A stretch of DNA of 64,000 nt from Pseudomonadales bacterium (GCA_024234815.1 JACKNO010000005.1:124001-188000), one strand, 5' to 3'; positions 9,225-18,749 are shown, counted from the first letter of the stretch. Translations and numbers: made by a program. Notes: a model not told the origin generated them from the letters alone.

Positions 9225-9758
9225 TCAGCTCCCGGGGGAGGACAAGCCGCGTGACGCCTTCTGCCCGGATTTCCATGCCTTCAAGGCCGTCGCAGTGGTG
9301 GCCTGGCCGGTTTCGTAAAAAAGTTTCATCGCGATGGCGACATCGCGAATGGTCGCCTGCACGGTTTTCTCCATCACCTTTTCCAGCCAGGCGCCCAGCC
9401 CACCCCAGGGCAATTCATATTCGAGACTTACGGTGAGAAGGGTTCTGTCGGGGCCGTACTCCGCCAGGGCATAGCGAAACCACGCGCGGCGAAACGGGGG
9501 GGCAGGTTTGTCGCCCCGGTGCAGGCGAATCAGAAACCCGTCTCCTTCGCTCCACTCCTCTACCGTCTCCTGGATATAACTTTTCGCATTGCGATAAACG
9601 TAACGACTGGCACCTACACCTTCCGCCTGCTCACTGACAATGGCGGTTCTTACAATGCCGGGCACGTAGTTGTGCGCGAGGGAAAGATCGCGCAGTTTCT
9701 CCCAGGCCTGTTCGCGGGGCATTTCCAACGCGATCTGGCTGCTGACTTTACGTGTCAT
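9225..9758 (-). CDS. SRPBCC (START/polyketide-cyclase-like) family protein
   Basis: A 177-residue protein with the N-terminal pattern of ligand-binding SRPBCC proteins (ALEMPREQAWEKLRDLSLAHNYVPGI) and a late beta/helix segment (LLTVSLEYELPWGGLGAWLEKVM). These helix-grip folds hold hydrophobic ligands. No catalytic residues are diagnostic. Its ATG overlaps the stop of the upstream TetR gene by 4 bases (ATGA), so the two are translationally coupled and probably function together. Confidence 0.8.
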   Translation of the reverse strand: MTRKVSSQIALEMPREQAWEKLRDLSLAHNYVPGIVRTAIVSEQAEGVGASRYVYRNAKSYIQETVEEWSEGDGFLIRLHRGDKPAPPFRRAWFRYALAEYGPDRTLLTVSLEYELPWGGLGAWLEKVMEKTVQATIRDVAIAMKLFYETGQATTATALKAWKSGQKASRGLSSPGS

Positions 9759-10408
9759 ATCCTGGTCTCTTTCAGCTGTGCCCTGAGCGCATCAATCACC
9801 AGGGGCAGGCCAATCTCTATCTGGTCTCGACGTAGAAAAACTTCCAACTCCCCCGAAACAGCTTTCATTTTTTCCCGCCTTGCAGAACCCGGACCACTCG
9901 GGGGCACGACAGCATCCAGCGAACCGGGTCGGGGCCCAGTCCTGGCAGCGAGTGAGGCGCGCAGGCAGACCGCACCCACCACCACCTGGATTACGGCAAA
10001 GTAGGCTCGCAAAGCCTGTTCAACACTGAATCCCGCAGCACACAGTTTTCCCACGAAAGCTTCCGTCACCGCAATGGCCTGTGATCCCACCCGCAGCGAA
10101 CCGAGCAGCGGCACCCAGCTCAGCTCCCCGCACAGGGCTTCGTACATGCCCCGGGCTACTCGCCCCACCCACTGTTCCCAGGGCAGGCCGGCATCCGGAA
10201 CCACGTTGGCCCGGGAGATGAACTCCTCGAGGGATGCAGCCAGCAGGTCATCCTTGGTGGGGAAATGCTTGTACATGGCCATCGGGCTCACGTTCAGGCG
10301 GTTGGCCACGTTGCGCATCGACAGTTTGTCGACGCCCACCTCGCCTATGACATCGAGGGCGGCGGCGACGTACGCCGCACGATTGAGAGCGTTCCTGGCC
10401 TTCGTCAA
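9755..10408 (-). CDS. TetR-family transcriptional regulator
   Basis: A 217-residue protein with an N-terminal TetR helix-turn-helix (residues ~12-58; GVDKLSMRNVANRLNVSPMA, then MYKHFPTKDDLLA) and a helical ligand-binding C-terminus. It is the first gene of a two-gene unit with the SRPBCC protein. A perfect 17-bp palindrome lies 117 bases upstream (10525-10541) and is a good candidate operator for autoregulation and for control of the divergent radical SAM gene. Confidence 0.9.
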   Translation of the reverse strand: MTKARNALNRAAYVAAALDVIGEVGVDKLSMRNVANRLNVSPMAMYKHFPTKDDLLAASLEEFISRANVVPDAGLPWEQWVGRVARGMYEALCGELSWVPLLGSLRVGSQAIAVTEAFVGKLCAAGFSVEQALRAYFAVIQVVVGAVCLRASLAARTGPRPGSLDAVVPPSGPGSARREKMKAVSGELEVFLRRDQIEIGLPLVIDALRAQLKETRI

Positions 10409-10524
10409 AGGACGCTACCGAAGCGCAGGCCACGACACCGGACTGCAGGCGCCCATCGGACCCGGGTGAATGCTGACAATGCGCACGCTCCTTCCCGGTG
10501 AAAGCCTGGCATCCTACCAAGCCA

Positions 10525-10541
10525 GGTTTACACTGTAAACC
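10525..10541. promoter_or_regulatory. Perfect 17-bp palindrome, probable TetR operator
   Basis: GGTTTACACTGTAAACC is perfectly symmetric about its central C. It sits in the 367-base intergenic region between the divergent tetR-type gene (start 10408) and the radical SAM gene (start 10776). Odd-length palindromes of 13-17 bp in such places are typical TetR operators. The assignment to the adjacent regulator is inference. Confidence 0.6.
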
Positions 10542-10775
10542 ATCCTGCCTTGACCGGCACAGCGACCAGGATTTTTGCCGGATTTCCAACAAAACCCAAT
10601 AGTCTGGCAGTCGGGCGCACACGTCCGGAAATGGGGGCTGTGCGGCCTGAGCTGGGGGATGACTGACCGGGGGTCCGGCTATGTCCCCGGCTGGCCCGCA
10701 ACCGTCTTGCAATATATACTGCGGGCCTGTCGGCGACCGGCAGATTCAATTCATATCTGGGAAGGACCGTCATCG

Positions 10776-12164
10776 ATGGCGACCATCACCGATCTGGAGC
10801 CGCAGCCGATCTTGATCGCCCTGCCGGCGGCAGACAGGAAGCAAATTCATATCGTTGTGCGCCAGCCCCTGCCGGAGTTTCGCGCAGGCAAGGCAATGCT
10901 GCTGGACGTGCAACTGCGCAACGATTCCTCGCAGTCGATTACCAGCGAACCTCCCCAGCGGGTGTTACTGTCCTATCACTGGGCGAAACCCGACGGCAGC
11001 TACGAAAAATATGCGGGCAGACGCACGGCCCTGCCAGCGCCCCTCGCCAGCGGCGGCCAGTGCAATATCCAGATGCGTATAGCGCCGCCGGCCACCAAGG
11101 GCGAGTACGAATTGCAGGTGGGTCTGTTGCAGGAGGGAATTTCCTGGTTCGAAATCGGGAACCCTCACCATCTGCAGAAGTTTCCTGTACAGGTGCTTGC
11201 CCGCGACATGAAATCACTTCGAGCGATGAAGAAACTTCCTCGCTACGCCGAGGACCGCAGCGTTCACGTGGATACGCCGCCGGCGATCTTCAGTTTCGAG
11301 TTGACCAACCAGTGCCCCTTCAAATGCATCATGTGCGCCCGCACCAACAATATGACCCGGGCCGAAGGTCACATGTCCTTCGAGACTTTCAAAAAGGCGG
11401 TGGATGAATTCGTGGAACTCAACCCGGAGCACGCCCGCACCCAGGACGTCTGGCTGCACGGCTTCGGTGAAAGCCTCGTCCACCCCGAATTCGCAAAGTT
11501 TATGAGCTACGCCATCGGCAAGGGCGTGAACGCGGGTCTGTCGATCAATCCCTTGATGCTCACAAAGAAAGTCGCAAGTGATTTGCTCGACGCTGCGCCG
11601 CGGCATTTGTACATCGCCCTGGATGGCCACGACGATGAATCTTTCGAGAAAATCCGGGGCGTAAAAAATGCCTACCACAAATCGAAGCGGCGCCTGCTGA
11701 AATTTCTGCGGGAGAAGGAACGCCGGGGGGTAGACACGAGGATATCGCTGTCGATGATTGACTTTCCAAACAATCGGCAGAGCATCGAGGAGGTCGAGGC
11801 CTTCTGGAACGCGCAGGAGGGAATTGATCATTTCGTCGCCAAGCCCTTCGTCAGCTGGGACGGCAAGGCAGAGGATGTGAATCTGCTTGTGCACCCTGAC
11901 AAAGTCAAACCGCAGCCCGCCCAGAACAAGGTACTTTGCGATTTCCCCTGGGAAAAAATGACAGTGTCCTGGGACGGGGATGTCGTGCCCTGCTGTTTCG
12001 ACTATAACAAGCGCTACGCGCTGGGAAACATCAACACCGAGAGCCTGCAGGAAATCTGGAACGGGGAAAAGATGCACGCCCTGCGACGCGAGATGATAGC
12101 CAACAAGGTGACCAACCCCCTGTGCCAGGGCTGCGAGTATCTGTACCAAGATATCGTGCCGTGA
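10776..12164 (+). CDS. Radical SAM/SPASM protein with N-terminal beta-sandwich domain
   Basis: A 462-residue protein starting at ATG 10776, preceded by GGAAGGA; the longer frame from 10575 has no initiation signal. Residues ~25-135 form a beta-sandwich resembling the Wzt C-terminal/carbohydrate-binding type (LLSYHWAKPDGS, RTALPAPLASG, YELQVGLLQEGISWF). The radical SAM CxxxCxxC motif, CPFKCIMC, is at about residues 179-186. A SPASM-like region follows (VSWDGDVVPCCFDYNKRYALGNI from about 390; CQGCEYLY near the end). The next gene, an OafA-type acyltransferase, overlaps its stop by 4 bases. The pair may modify a surface glycan or peptide; the substrate is unknown. Confidence 0.85.
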   Translation: MATITDLEPQPILIALPAADRKQIHIVVRQPLPEFRAGKAMLLDVQLRNDSSQSITSEPPQRVLLSYHWAKPDGSYEKYAGRRTALPAPLASGGQCNIQMRIAPPATKGEYELQVGLLQEGISWFEIGNPHHLQKFPVQVLARDMKSLRAMKKLPRYAEDRSVHVDTPPAIFSFELTNQCPFKCIMCARTNNMTRAEGHMSFETFKKAVDEFVELNPEHARTQDVWLHGFGESLVHPEFAKFMSYAIGKGVNAGLSINPLMLTKKVASDLLDAAPRHLYIALDGHDDESFEKIRGVKNAYHKSKRRLLKFLREKERRGVDTRISLSMIDFPNNRQSIEEVEAFWNAQEGIDHFVAKPFVSWDGKAEDVNLLVHPDKVKPQPAQNKVLCDFPWEKMTVSWDGDVVPCCFDYNKRYALGNINTESLQEIWNGEKMHALRREMIANKVTNPLCQGCEYLYQDIVP

Positions 12165-13345
12165 CCCCGGGAGCGCCGCCCTCCCGGAAAAATGCTGACA
12201 TCGAAATCCTGCGGGCTTTCGCGATTCTTTACACGCTTGTCCTGCACTTGCGCGTACTGCTGCCCCCGGACAGCGCCCTGCTCGTTCCGCTGACCTATCT
12301 CGACCTGAGCATTGGCGTCGACCTGTTCCTGGTGATCTCGGGCTTTGTCATCACAGGTTCGCTGCTGGAATCCAGCGAACGCTCGTCCGCGGGCAGGCGC
12401 CCGCTGATGTTTTCCTTCTGGATCAAGCGGATATTCCGCCTACTGCCCGCGGCGTGGACCTGGGTGGCAATCGCCTGTGTGGCGCAGTTGCTGCTCATTA
12501 CCACGACCGACATTCCCTACCAGTTGGAAGACATATTCCTGACGACCGCGGCCGCGCTGGCCAACGTGATGAATTTCTACACCCCCCATTGCGTCGCCGG
12601 CGGCGGCGGGCTGCCCTGCATTATCGGGAATTATGTCGGACATTACTGGAGCCTGTCCCTGGAAGAGCAGTTCTACCTGGTTTTCCCTTTCCTTTTCTTT
12701 TTCCTGGGCCGCCGGGCGCTGGCCTGCTTCCTGATTGCCGCCATCCTCGCCCAGGCGATGTGGCAAAGGCCTTTCTTTACCTACGCCTGGTATTTCAAGA
12801 CCGACGCCCTGTGCTGGGGCATTCTGCTGGCGCTACTTGCGCGGACCGCGTTTTATCACAAGCACGTCCCCGTCATTTTTCGACAGCGGTATGTTCCGCA
12901 AGTCTGCGGATTCATTCTGCTGGCCGCTCTGCCGTATCTCGCAGCCAACATCCAGGGTATTGGGGGCTATATGAAACCCTACGGCGTGGCACTGGTCGCC
13001 CTGGTATGCGCCATCATCGTCTGGCTGGCTTCCTATGACCGGGACGCTTTCAGCATCGGCAATCGCTACCGCCGGGTTATGCTCTACCTGGGCAGCCGCT
13101 CCTATTCACTGTACCTGTGCCACTTTGTCATCTACCTGATTGTGCAGGCACTGTTCGAATTGTTTGGTGAAGACCTGACTGCGGTGCTGGGGTCAACGGG
13201 CTACTATGCCGTGTTGGTCGCTGCGGCGTGCAGCCTGACCCTGGCGGCGGCCGAACTCACCTACACCCGGGTTGAAATTGTATTGAGGGCAAGGGGACGG
13301 GGAATCGCCGACAATCTGCTGGCAAAGGCAGGTAGCAGCCGCTAG
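12161..13345 (+). CDS. Acyltransferase 3 (OafA/YrhL family) membrane protein
   Basis: A roughly 394-residue multi-pass membrane protein (about 10 hydrophobic segments) of the acyltransferase-3 family. The first helix carries the conserved IEILRAFAILYTLVLHL segment. SIGVDLFLVISGFVITGSLL and GHYWSLSLEEQFYLVFPFLF are family hallmarks. The GTG start at 12161 overlaps the upstream TGA stop (GTGA), giving translational coupling. An ATG at 12122 lies inside the upstream gene and is less likely. Family members O-acylate cell-surface sugars such as O-antigen or exopolysaccharide. The target here is unknown. Confidence 0.9.
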   Translation: MTPGAPPSRKNADIEILRAFAILYTLVLHLRVLLPPDSALLVPLTYLDLSIGVDLFLVISGFVITGSLLESSERSSAGRRPLMFSFWIKRIFRLLPAAWTWVAIACVAQLLLITTTDIPYQLEDIFLTTAAALANVMNFYTPHCVAGGGGLPCIIGNYVGHYWSLSLEEQFYLVFPFLFFFLGRRALACFLIAAILAQAMWQRPFFTYAWYFKTDALCWGILLALLARTAFYHKHVPVIFRQRYVPQVCGFILLAALPYLAANIQGIGGYMKPYGVALVALVCAIIVWLASYDRDAFSIGNRYRRVMLYLGSRSYSLYLCHFVIYLIVQALFELFGEDLTAVLGSTGYYAVLVAAACSLTLAAAELTYTRVEIVLRARGRGIADNLLAKAGSSR

Positions 13346-13348
13346 AAC

Positions 13349-13942
13349 CTATTCTTCCTTCAGGCGGATAGGGCCGACTTTGGCGGGGAACTTTCCCGTC
13401 ATGCCCGCATAGAAATCCCGAAAGTACTGCATGTCGCCGCGGGAATCTCCGCTGGTCTCCAGCGCCGGGCCGAAACCACCGCGCTTGCGACCGAAGTCCA
13501 GGAACGAGGGCACAATGGGCACGGGAACCTGCCGGGCTATGTGGTAGAAACCCGATTTCCAGTACTCGGTGCGCTCCCGGGTACCCTCGGTGGGCACCAC
13601 CAGCACCAGTGCGGTCACGTTATTGAACAACGCCACCATGGCATCCACCACATTGCGGTTTTCATGCCGCACCACCGGCATACCGCCCAGGGCGCGCATG
13701 ATCCACCCGGCAGGAGGAAAAAACAGGCTGTGCTTGGCCATCCAGCTGACTTTGATATCGAAGGCGGCCGCGAACAGCAACATCAACGGAAAATCCCAGT
13801 TCGAGGTGTGTGGCGCGGCGATCAGAACATAGCGGTCAAGCGCGGGCTTTTCGCCCTCGAGTTGCCAACCAGCCAGGTGTAACAACCATCGGGCGAAGCG
13901 CTGCTTCATGCGTGCGTCTTGTCGTGAGTCAGGAAGCGCCAA
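13349..13942 (-). CDS. 1-acyl-sn-glycerol-3-phosphate acyltransferase-like protein (PlsC superfamily)
   Basis: A 197-residue protein with the acyltransferase His-x4-Asp signature in APHTSNWDFPL (residues ~43-53) and the second block VPTEGTRER (~117-125). These residues catalyse acyl transfer from acyl-CoA or acyl-ACP to an alcohol. An internal ATG (MKQRFARWLL, 13909) is an alternative start. It is convergent with the OafA-type gene, with 3 bases between stops. The protein is shorter than true PlsC and lacks a clear N-terminal membrane anchor, so the acceptor lipid is uncertain. Confidence 0.82.
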   Translation of the reverse strand: MALPDSRQDARMKQRFARWLLHLAGWQLEGEKPALDRYVLIAAPHTSNWDFPLMLLFAAAFDIKVSWMAKHSLFFPPAGWIMRALGGMPVVRHENRNVVDAMVALFNNVTALVLVVPTEGTRERTEYWKSGFYHIARQVPVPIVPSFLDFGRKRGGFGPALETSGDSRGDMQYFRDFYAGMTGKFPAKVGPIRLKEE

Positions 13943-14233
13943 GCTTACACGGGCGGTAACGGAAGTCCAGCCTGCCAGCTGGCCGGTATGCGAGCAGTGT
14001 GCCGCCAGGGTCCCTCCCGGAATGCATGACCCAGGTGTCAGGAAAGTTTACAACAGGGCGGCGAGCCTGCCGTCCTCTGCCTTTAATCCATTGATTTTTT
14101 TAACTTTATTCTTATGGTACGAAACTTGCTCTATTTTTGCCCACGGACGGCACTGTGCCGGATGTATGATCCCGTACACAAAACACATCGCGAACCAAAT
14201 ATCGGGCACAACCGCCTGAGGAGAAAAAACGTA

Positions 14234-14878
14234 ATGGGCAATGTTATCCGAATCCTGTCCCTGGCTCTGTTTGTCACCATGCCTGGCCTTTCCAAAGCGG
14301 CCGTGATCGGCGACTTCGATCTGGGCGCTTTCGACTTCGATGTCGTGAGCCTTTCCCCGGCCGATTGTGCGGGCGGCTGCGTGGCCGCTGGCACCAGTAA
14401 TGGAATCGCCTGGAGTATCACACACACCAGCTACTGGATGACGCGCACCGTCACCAATGGCAGTTTCGGCTTTGCGGCCCTGCCCGTTACTACCGACAAC
14501 CTGCATGCCAGCGGCGACTACACCATCACTTTCGCGCAGCCGATCAGCGCATTACTGGTCGCGTTGAGCAACGACAACACGATCGATGCAATCAACTTCG
14601 GATTAGTCGCCAGCGACACCCAGGGAGTCAGCATGTCGGGCACCCAGGTGGTGCTGGACTCCGTCGCGGGCGGGCTGGTCCTGTTCGAAAATATAGACTC
14701 GCTGACCGTTACCAACCTGAACACGAATTTCCTCGACGGCTACGACCTGGCCTTTCATGCCATCCCCCAGGTGCCCCTGCCGGCGGCGGGCTGGTTGTTC
14801 GGCGCGGCTTTGCTCAGCCTTGCGGGCTTGAAGAACCGGAAAGTCGCTCGATCCGCCCGCTATCGCCGTCCAGCCTGA
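14234..14878 (+). CDS. PEP-CTERM-type exported protein
   Basis: A 214-residue secreted protein with a signal peptide (IRILSLALFVTMPGLSKAA) at ATG 14234. The C-terminal sorting segment is VPLPAAGWLFGAALLSLAGL followed by KNRKVARSARYRR: a Pro-rich motif, one hydrophobic helix and a basic tail, the three parts of a PEP-CTERM signal. Such proteins are processed by exosortase and usually accompany exopolysaccharide. No exosortase gene is in the window. The last 65 bases overlap the 3' end of the convergent PEP-utilising enzyme gene. Confidence 0.85.
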   Translation: MGNVIRILSLALFVTMPGLSKAAVIGDFDLGAFDFDVVSLSPADCAGGCVAAGTSNGIAWSITHTSYWMTRTVTNGSFGFAALPVTTDNLHASGDYTITFAQPISALLVALSNDNTIDAINFGLVASDTQGVSMSGTQVVLDSVAGGLVLFENIDSLTVTNLNTNFLDGYDLAFHAIPQVPLPAAGWLFGAALLSLAGLKNRKVARSARYRRPA

Positions 14879-17201
14879 TGCGATCACCGGTCTGAAAAAA
14901 GCGTGTACCCTGCCGCGTGTTGACCACGCAGGGCAAGCCGTATTCCCGGGCGATAACCGCGCCGTGGGAGACGGCGCTGCCCAGGTCGGTTACCAGGCCG
15001 CCAATCATACTGAAGTAAGGCGTCCAGCCAATATCGGTGATGGGTGTGACCAGAATCTCACCGGGTTGCAGCGCAGCCGCCTCGGCCAGCGTGTGAGCAA
15101 CCCTGGCGATACCCTCGACGATACCGCGCGAAGCGGGGCGTCCCTGCAAAATCCCGGCCGTCGCATCGATGGGTTGGGGTTCCAGCGGCTGCGGCCTGCC
15201 CACGGAGATTTCAGGAAATTCCAGTTGTTGCTGGAACTCGAGCGCGGCGCGGCGCGCCACGGCCCGGGCAACTGCGGCGGCGCCGGGACTGGCGACGAAT
15301 GCGGGCAATTCGCCCACACTGAAAAAATGCACGAGGTCGGGGTCGGGCAAACTGCCCTCCGCTGCAAGCAGCGCGCCCAGGTGACCAAAACCCCGCTTGA
15401 AATGGTGCGCTACCCGCACCAGTTGTGACTTGGTATGCTCCCTGCGCCGGATAGCGTTATGCGCCCTGGGTAAAATACGGCGCAGGCCGCTGCTGAGCGC
15501 GGACCACTCTATAGCGGTGGTGTGCAGGTGCTTGTGGCCACCGGTCACGAGGCGGGCGTGGACCGCTGCCTGCATGCTCTGGATCAAAGGTGCGGGATCA
15601 TCTCCCCAGGACGGGTCGCGCATGCAAAGTTCGCGATAGCCGCGGTGACCGTGGAGGCCGAGAAAGCGTTCGAATTCCCCAGCCAGGTCCGGCGTGTTGC
15701 GCAACCAGCAATGGGCCTGTTCGTTGGTGGCTTTTACAAAGCCGGCTTCGGCTTCGGCATGCCGCGCCACTTTATCCAGCAACTCATCCAGTTGCTCCAG
15801 CATGAGGGCGCTCTCCACGCCGCTGGCGCCAGCCAGCAGACGCACCGCCTCCCCCTGGTCCTGGGCTGTACTGTCGCTGGCCTTTCCGGAAACCATGTTC
15901 TCCACCACCGCGCACAAAAAACCGGACAGCGCCGAGGACTGGATATGAACCGCCATGCAGTGTTCGAAGAACCAGGATTTCGCCTCCAGTTCTGCCCACA
16001 TCGCCACGCTGTCGGGCTTTTCATCGATCGAAAACCGCGCCAACTCCCGTCCAAAGCGATCGACCACCGCCGGCGCCCGCAGTGCGAAAACCAGCAGCCT
16101 GGCGGTATTGAGCACCCGCCTCCACAACGGCTGCGGGGGAAAATCCACCAGTTCAGGCACGATCCGCCCGCACAGCGTCTGCGCCGTCTGGTCCGCGCTG
16201 GAACCCAGTACGGCAGCCGACATCACCACATTGCCCGTGAGGTTGAGAAAGAGATGGCCGTAAGCCTGGGCGGTAATCTGCCAGTTCCTGTCGATCCGGC
16301 GCCGCGCACCCACCGCCACGTGCATGTGCTGCAGACCGTAGTCGATGCCCCAGCCGGTAAACGAACCAGTCAGGGGGCAGACCGCACCCGGCATCATCTC
16401 GCTGATGTTACTGATGGTGAGGACATCCGCCGGGCGCGGCAGTAAGGTATCGAACTCATTGAGGTCCGCCGGCAGGGTAGTGATGGGCCGCGCCTGCAGC
16501 CAGAACAGCTTGCCGTCGTGGTCGATAGCCCATTCGAGATCCAGCGGGTGGCCCTCGTGCGCCGCGGCCTGGCGCGCCTGTGCCGCGATGGCGTGAACCT
16601 GGCTGTCCTCAAGAAGTGCGTGGTCCCCCACCAGTTGCCGTCGCACTATGGCCCCGCTGGCGTGCACCGCGTAGTGATCCGGCGTGGCCTCACCACTGAC
16701 CAGCGCCTCTCCGAGTCCCGCAACCGCGTCGATAAGCAGCAGGTCACGCCGGGCGCTGACGGGGTCCGCGGTGAACACCACGCCGGCGACCCTGGCATCC
16801 ACCATGCGCTGGACAACCACGTTCATGCGAATATCTGCGCCACCGGACTGATCCTGCTGGTACTGCCGCGCCCTCTCACTGGAACCCGAGGCCACGCAGT
16901 GGCTGATGGCCCGGCGCAAGGCGTCCTCGTCCGGCACGTTCAGTACAGTGTCATACTGACCGGCAAAGGAAGCCTCGGCACCGTCTTCGCCCAATGCCGA
17001 CGACCTCACAGCCACGCAGCCACCTCCCAGGGCCCGGTAATGGCGCTGCAGGTCCGGCGGCATTTCATCAGCCCGGGCATTGCGAATTACGAAGGCAGGT
17101 GGCACAGGGAGTTGCATCGCCAGCAGGCGCGCAAGACCCCGGGCCTTGCCGCCAACACTGTCATCGCATATCCGCCACAATTCCAGGATATCGGGAGTCA
17201 C
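14814..17201 (-). CDS. PEP-utilising enzyme / PPDK-like phosphotransferase (rifampicin phosphotransferase-like architecture)
   Basis: A 795-residue protein. An N-terminal pyruvate-phosphate-dikinase ATP-grasp domain (GGKARGLARLLAMQLPVPPA; VAVRSSALGEDGAEASFAGQ; VVVQRMVDARVAGVVFTADP) occupies roughly residues 10-250. A central variable domain follows. The C-terminal mobile domain carries the phosphohistidine site (GSAVSHGAVIAREYGLPCVV). The order ATP-binding, middle, His-domain matches rifampicin phosphotransferase and PEP-synthase-like enzymes rather than PEP synthase proper, because the TIM-barrel domain is absent. The phosphorylated substrate is unknown. Its 3' end overlaps the PEP-CTERM gene tail-to-tail. 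Confidence 0.85.
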   Translation of the reverse strand: MTPDILELWRICDDSVGGKARGLARLLAMQLPVPPAFVIRNARADEMPPDLQRHYRALGGGCVAVRSSALGEDGAEASFAGQYDTVLNVPDEDALRRAISHCVASGSSERARQYQQDQSGGADIRMNVVVQRMVDARVAGVVFTADPVSARRDLLLIDAVAGLGEALVSGEATPDHYAVHASGAIVRRQLVGDHALLEDSQVHAIAAQARQAAAHEGHPLDLEWAIDHDGKLFWLQARPITTLPADLNEFDTLLPRPADVLTISNISEMMPGAVCPLTGSFTGWGIDYGLQHMHVAVGARRRIDRNWQITAQAYGHLFLNLTGNVVMSAAVLGSSADQTAQTLCGRIVPELVDFPPQPLWRRVLNTARLLVFALRAPAVVDRFGRELARFSIDEKPDSVAMWAELEAKSWFFEHCMAVHIQSSALSGFLCAVVENMVSGKASDSTAQDQGEAVRLLAGASGVESALMLEQLDELLDKVARHAEAEAGFVKATNEQAHCWLRNTPDLAGEFERFLGLHGHRGYRELCMRDPSWGDDPAPLIQSMQAAVHARLVTGGHKHLHTTAIEWSALSSGLRRILPRAHNAIRRREHTKSQLVRVAHHFKRGFGHLGALLAAEGSLPDPDLVHFFSVGELPAFVASPGAAAVARAVARRAALEFQQQLEFPEISVGRPQPLEPQPIDATAGILQGRPASRGIVEGIARVAHTLAEAAALQPGEILVTPITDIGWTPYFSMIGGLVTDLGSAVSHGAVIAREYGLPCVVNTRQGTRFFQTGDRIRLDGDSGRIERLSGSSSPQG

Positions 17202-17218
17202 ATTCTTACCAGCCGTTG

Positions 17219-18682
17219 TCAGTTCTGATCGAGGTCATATTCATGCAAGCCGCTGGCATCCTGCAGCTTGCTGTATTCCCTGAAGTTGCCGGGAAAAAGA
17301 AACGGCGCGTGTCCCGCGGCGTTTCGGTAATAGCTATGGCAGTCACTGGCGCCCCAGGAAAAGCGCTCAAAACGCGCCGCCATCCAGTCATTGTATTGCT
17401 TGAACACCTCAGGCTTGACCGACATCCGCCTCGCCCCCGCCGCCCGCATCTCGCCGAGCAGGCGTACAATGGTTTCGATATTTTTCTCGGCGGTGATGAA
17501 ATATGACACCGTCAGAGCCAGACCGTTGGGGCCTACGGCGAAGAAGTAATTGGGAAAGTCCGGCACCGCGATTCCCTTGTGTGCCCTGGGGTCGTCCGCC
17601 ATTACCGCAGCCAGCGAGACGCCATTGGCGCCAACGACATCGATGCGATCAAAATCCAGTATGCGATAGCCTGTGCAGTAAATAATGACATCCACGTCGA
17701 TCTGGCGCCCGTCCGCCGTGACAAGGCCGGTGGCGGTGACTTCCCGCAAGCCGGATGGGATGAGTTCGACATTGTCGCGATTGAGAGTGGGGTAAAAATC
17801 GTCAGATACCAGGCCGCGTTTGCAGCCATAGCGACTGTCAGGTATCAGCGCTTCACGTAACTGCGGGTCATCAACACTGCGGGCAATAAACCTGCGCACC
17901 GCATTCTCGAACTGCTCCATGCGCCTGTGGCCCAGGGTAACTGCATAGTGCACCTGCCCCATCAGCGCGCCCTGCCACTTTCGGGTCAAGGCGATCAGGA
18001 AGGGAAAACGAGCGGCGCGGCGACGTTGCTTTTCGCTGTAGAATTTCCGGCCGCGGGGCATAATCCAGTTAGCCGAACGCTGCAGTACCGTGAGATGGCC
18101 CGCGAGCTTGGCCACTTCCGGCACTATCTGCACAGCGCTGGCGGCGGAGCCAACGACAGCCACGCGTTTGCCGCGCAGGTCTACCTCATGGTTCCAGCGG
18201 GTGCCATGCCAGCTGGCCCCCCGGAAACCGTCGATACCCGGCACGTCGGGGAACAGCGGCGTATGCTGGTTGCCCATGGCATTGATTACCGCGTCAAACT
18301 CAAACCGCTCGCCGCCACTGGTTTCCAGGCACCAGCTACCGTTGCGCTGGAAACGGGCGCTATCTATCCGGGTATTCAATTTGAGATGAGGGTCGAGACC
18401 GAACCGGGTCGCGCAGCGGGCCAGGTAGGCCTGGATTTCCGGCTGGCCGACGAAGCTCGCGCTCCAGTCCGGGTTGGGTGCGTAGGAAAACGTGTAGGAG
18501 TGGGCCCAGACGTCGCAGGCCAGCCCAGGATAGGTATGCAGACGCCAGGTTCCGCCAGGGGCGTCCAGCGCGTCAAAAATCGTCAAGCTGGTGAAGCCAT
18601 TGCGCAGCAGTTCGCGACCAGCGGCGATACCCGCCGGGCCGGCCCCGATGACCGCGACACGAAATGGTTGCTTATCCGGCAT
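17219..18682 (-). CDS. FAD-dependent Baeyer-Villiger-type monooxygenase
   Basis: A 487-residue flavoprotein starting at ATG 18682; the frame extends upstream without a credible start. It has an FAD Rossmann motif (VIGAGPAGIAAGREL), the downstream PGGTW, and a second NADPH-binding glycine motif (VAVVGSAASAVQIVP). FRGASWHGTRW matches the FxGxxxHxxxW fingerprint of Baeyer-Villiger monooxygenases. Such enzymes convert ketones to esters or lactones using NADPH and O2. The next upstream gene on the strand encodes a GST-like protein, and a second enzyme of this type is encoded at 38982-40433. Confidence 0.9.
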   Translation of the reverse strand: MPDKQPFRVAVIGAGPAGIAAGRELLRNGFTSLTIFDALDAPGGTWRLHTYPGLACDVWAHSYTFSYAPNPDWSASFVGQPEIQAYLARCATRFGLDPHLKLNTRIDSARFQRNGSWCLETSGGERFEFDAVINAMGNQHTPLFPDVPGIDGFRGASWHGTRWNHEVDLRGKRVAVVGSAASAVQIVPEVAKLAGHLTVLQRSANWIMPRGRKFYSEKQRRRAARFPFLIALTRKWQGALMGQVHYAVTLGHRRMEQFENAVRRFIARSVDDPQLREALIPDSRYGCKRGLVSDDFYPTLNRDNVELIPSGLREVTATGLVTADGRQIDVDVIIYCTGYRILDFDRIDVVGANGVSLAAVMADDPRAHKGIAVPDFPNYFFAVGPNGLALTVSYFITAEKNIETIVRLLGEMRAAGARRMSVKPEVFKQYNDWMAARFERFSWGASDCHSYYRNAAGHAPFLFPGNFREYSKLQDASGLHEYDLDQN

Positions 18683-18749
18683 GCACCTGTCCCCTGAATG
18701 GCCGCCGAGTTTTACACCGATTGCGACACAGGTCCAAGCCAGCCGTAGA

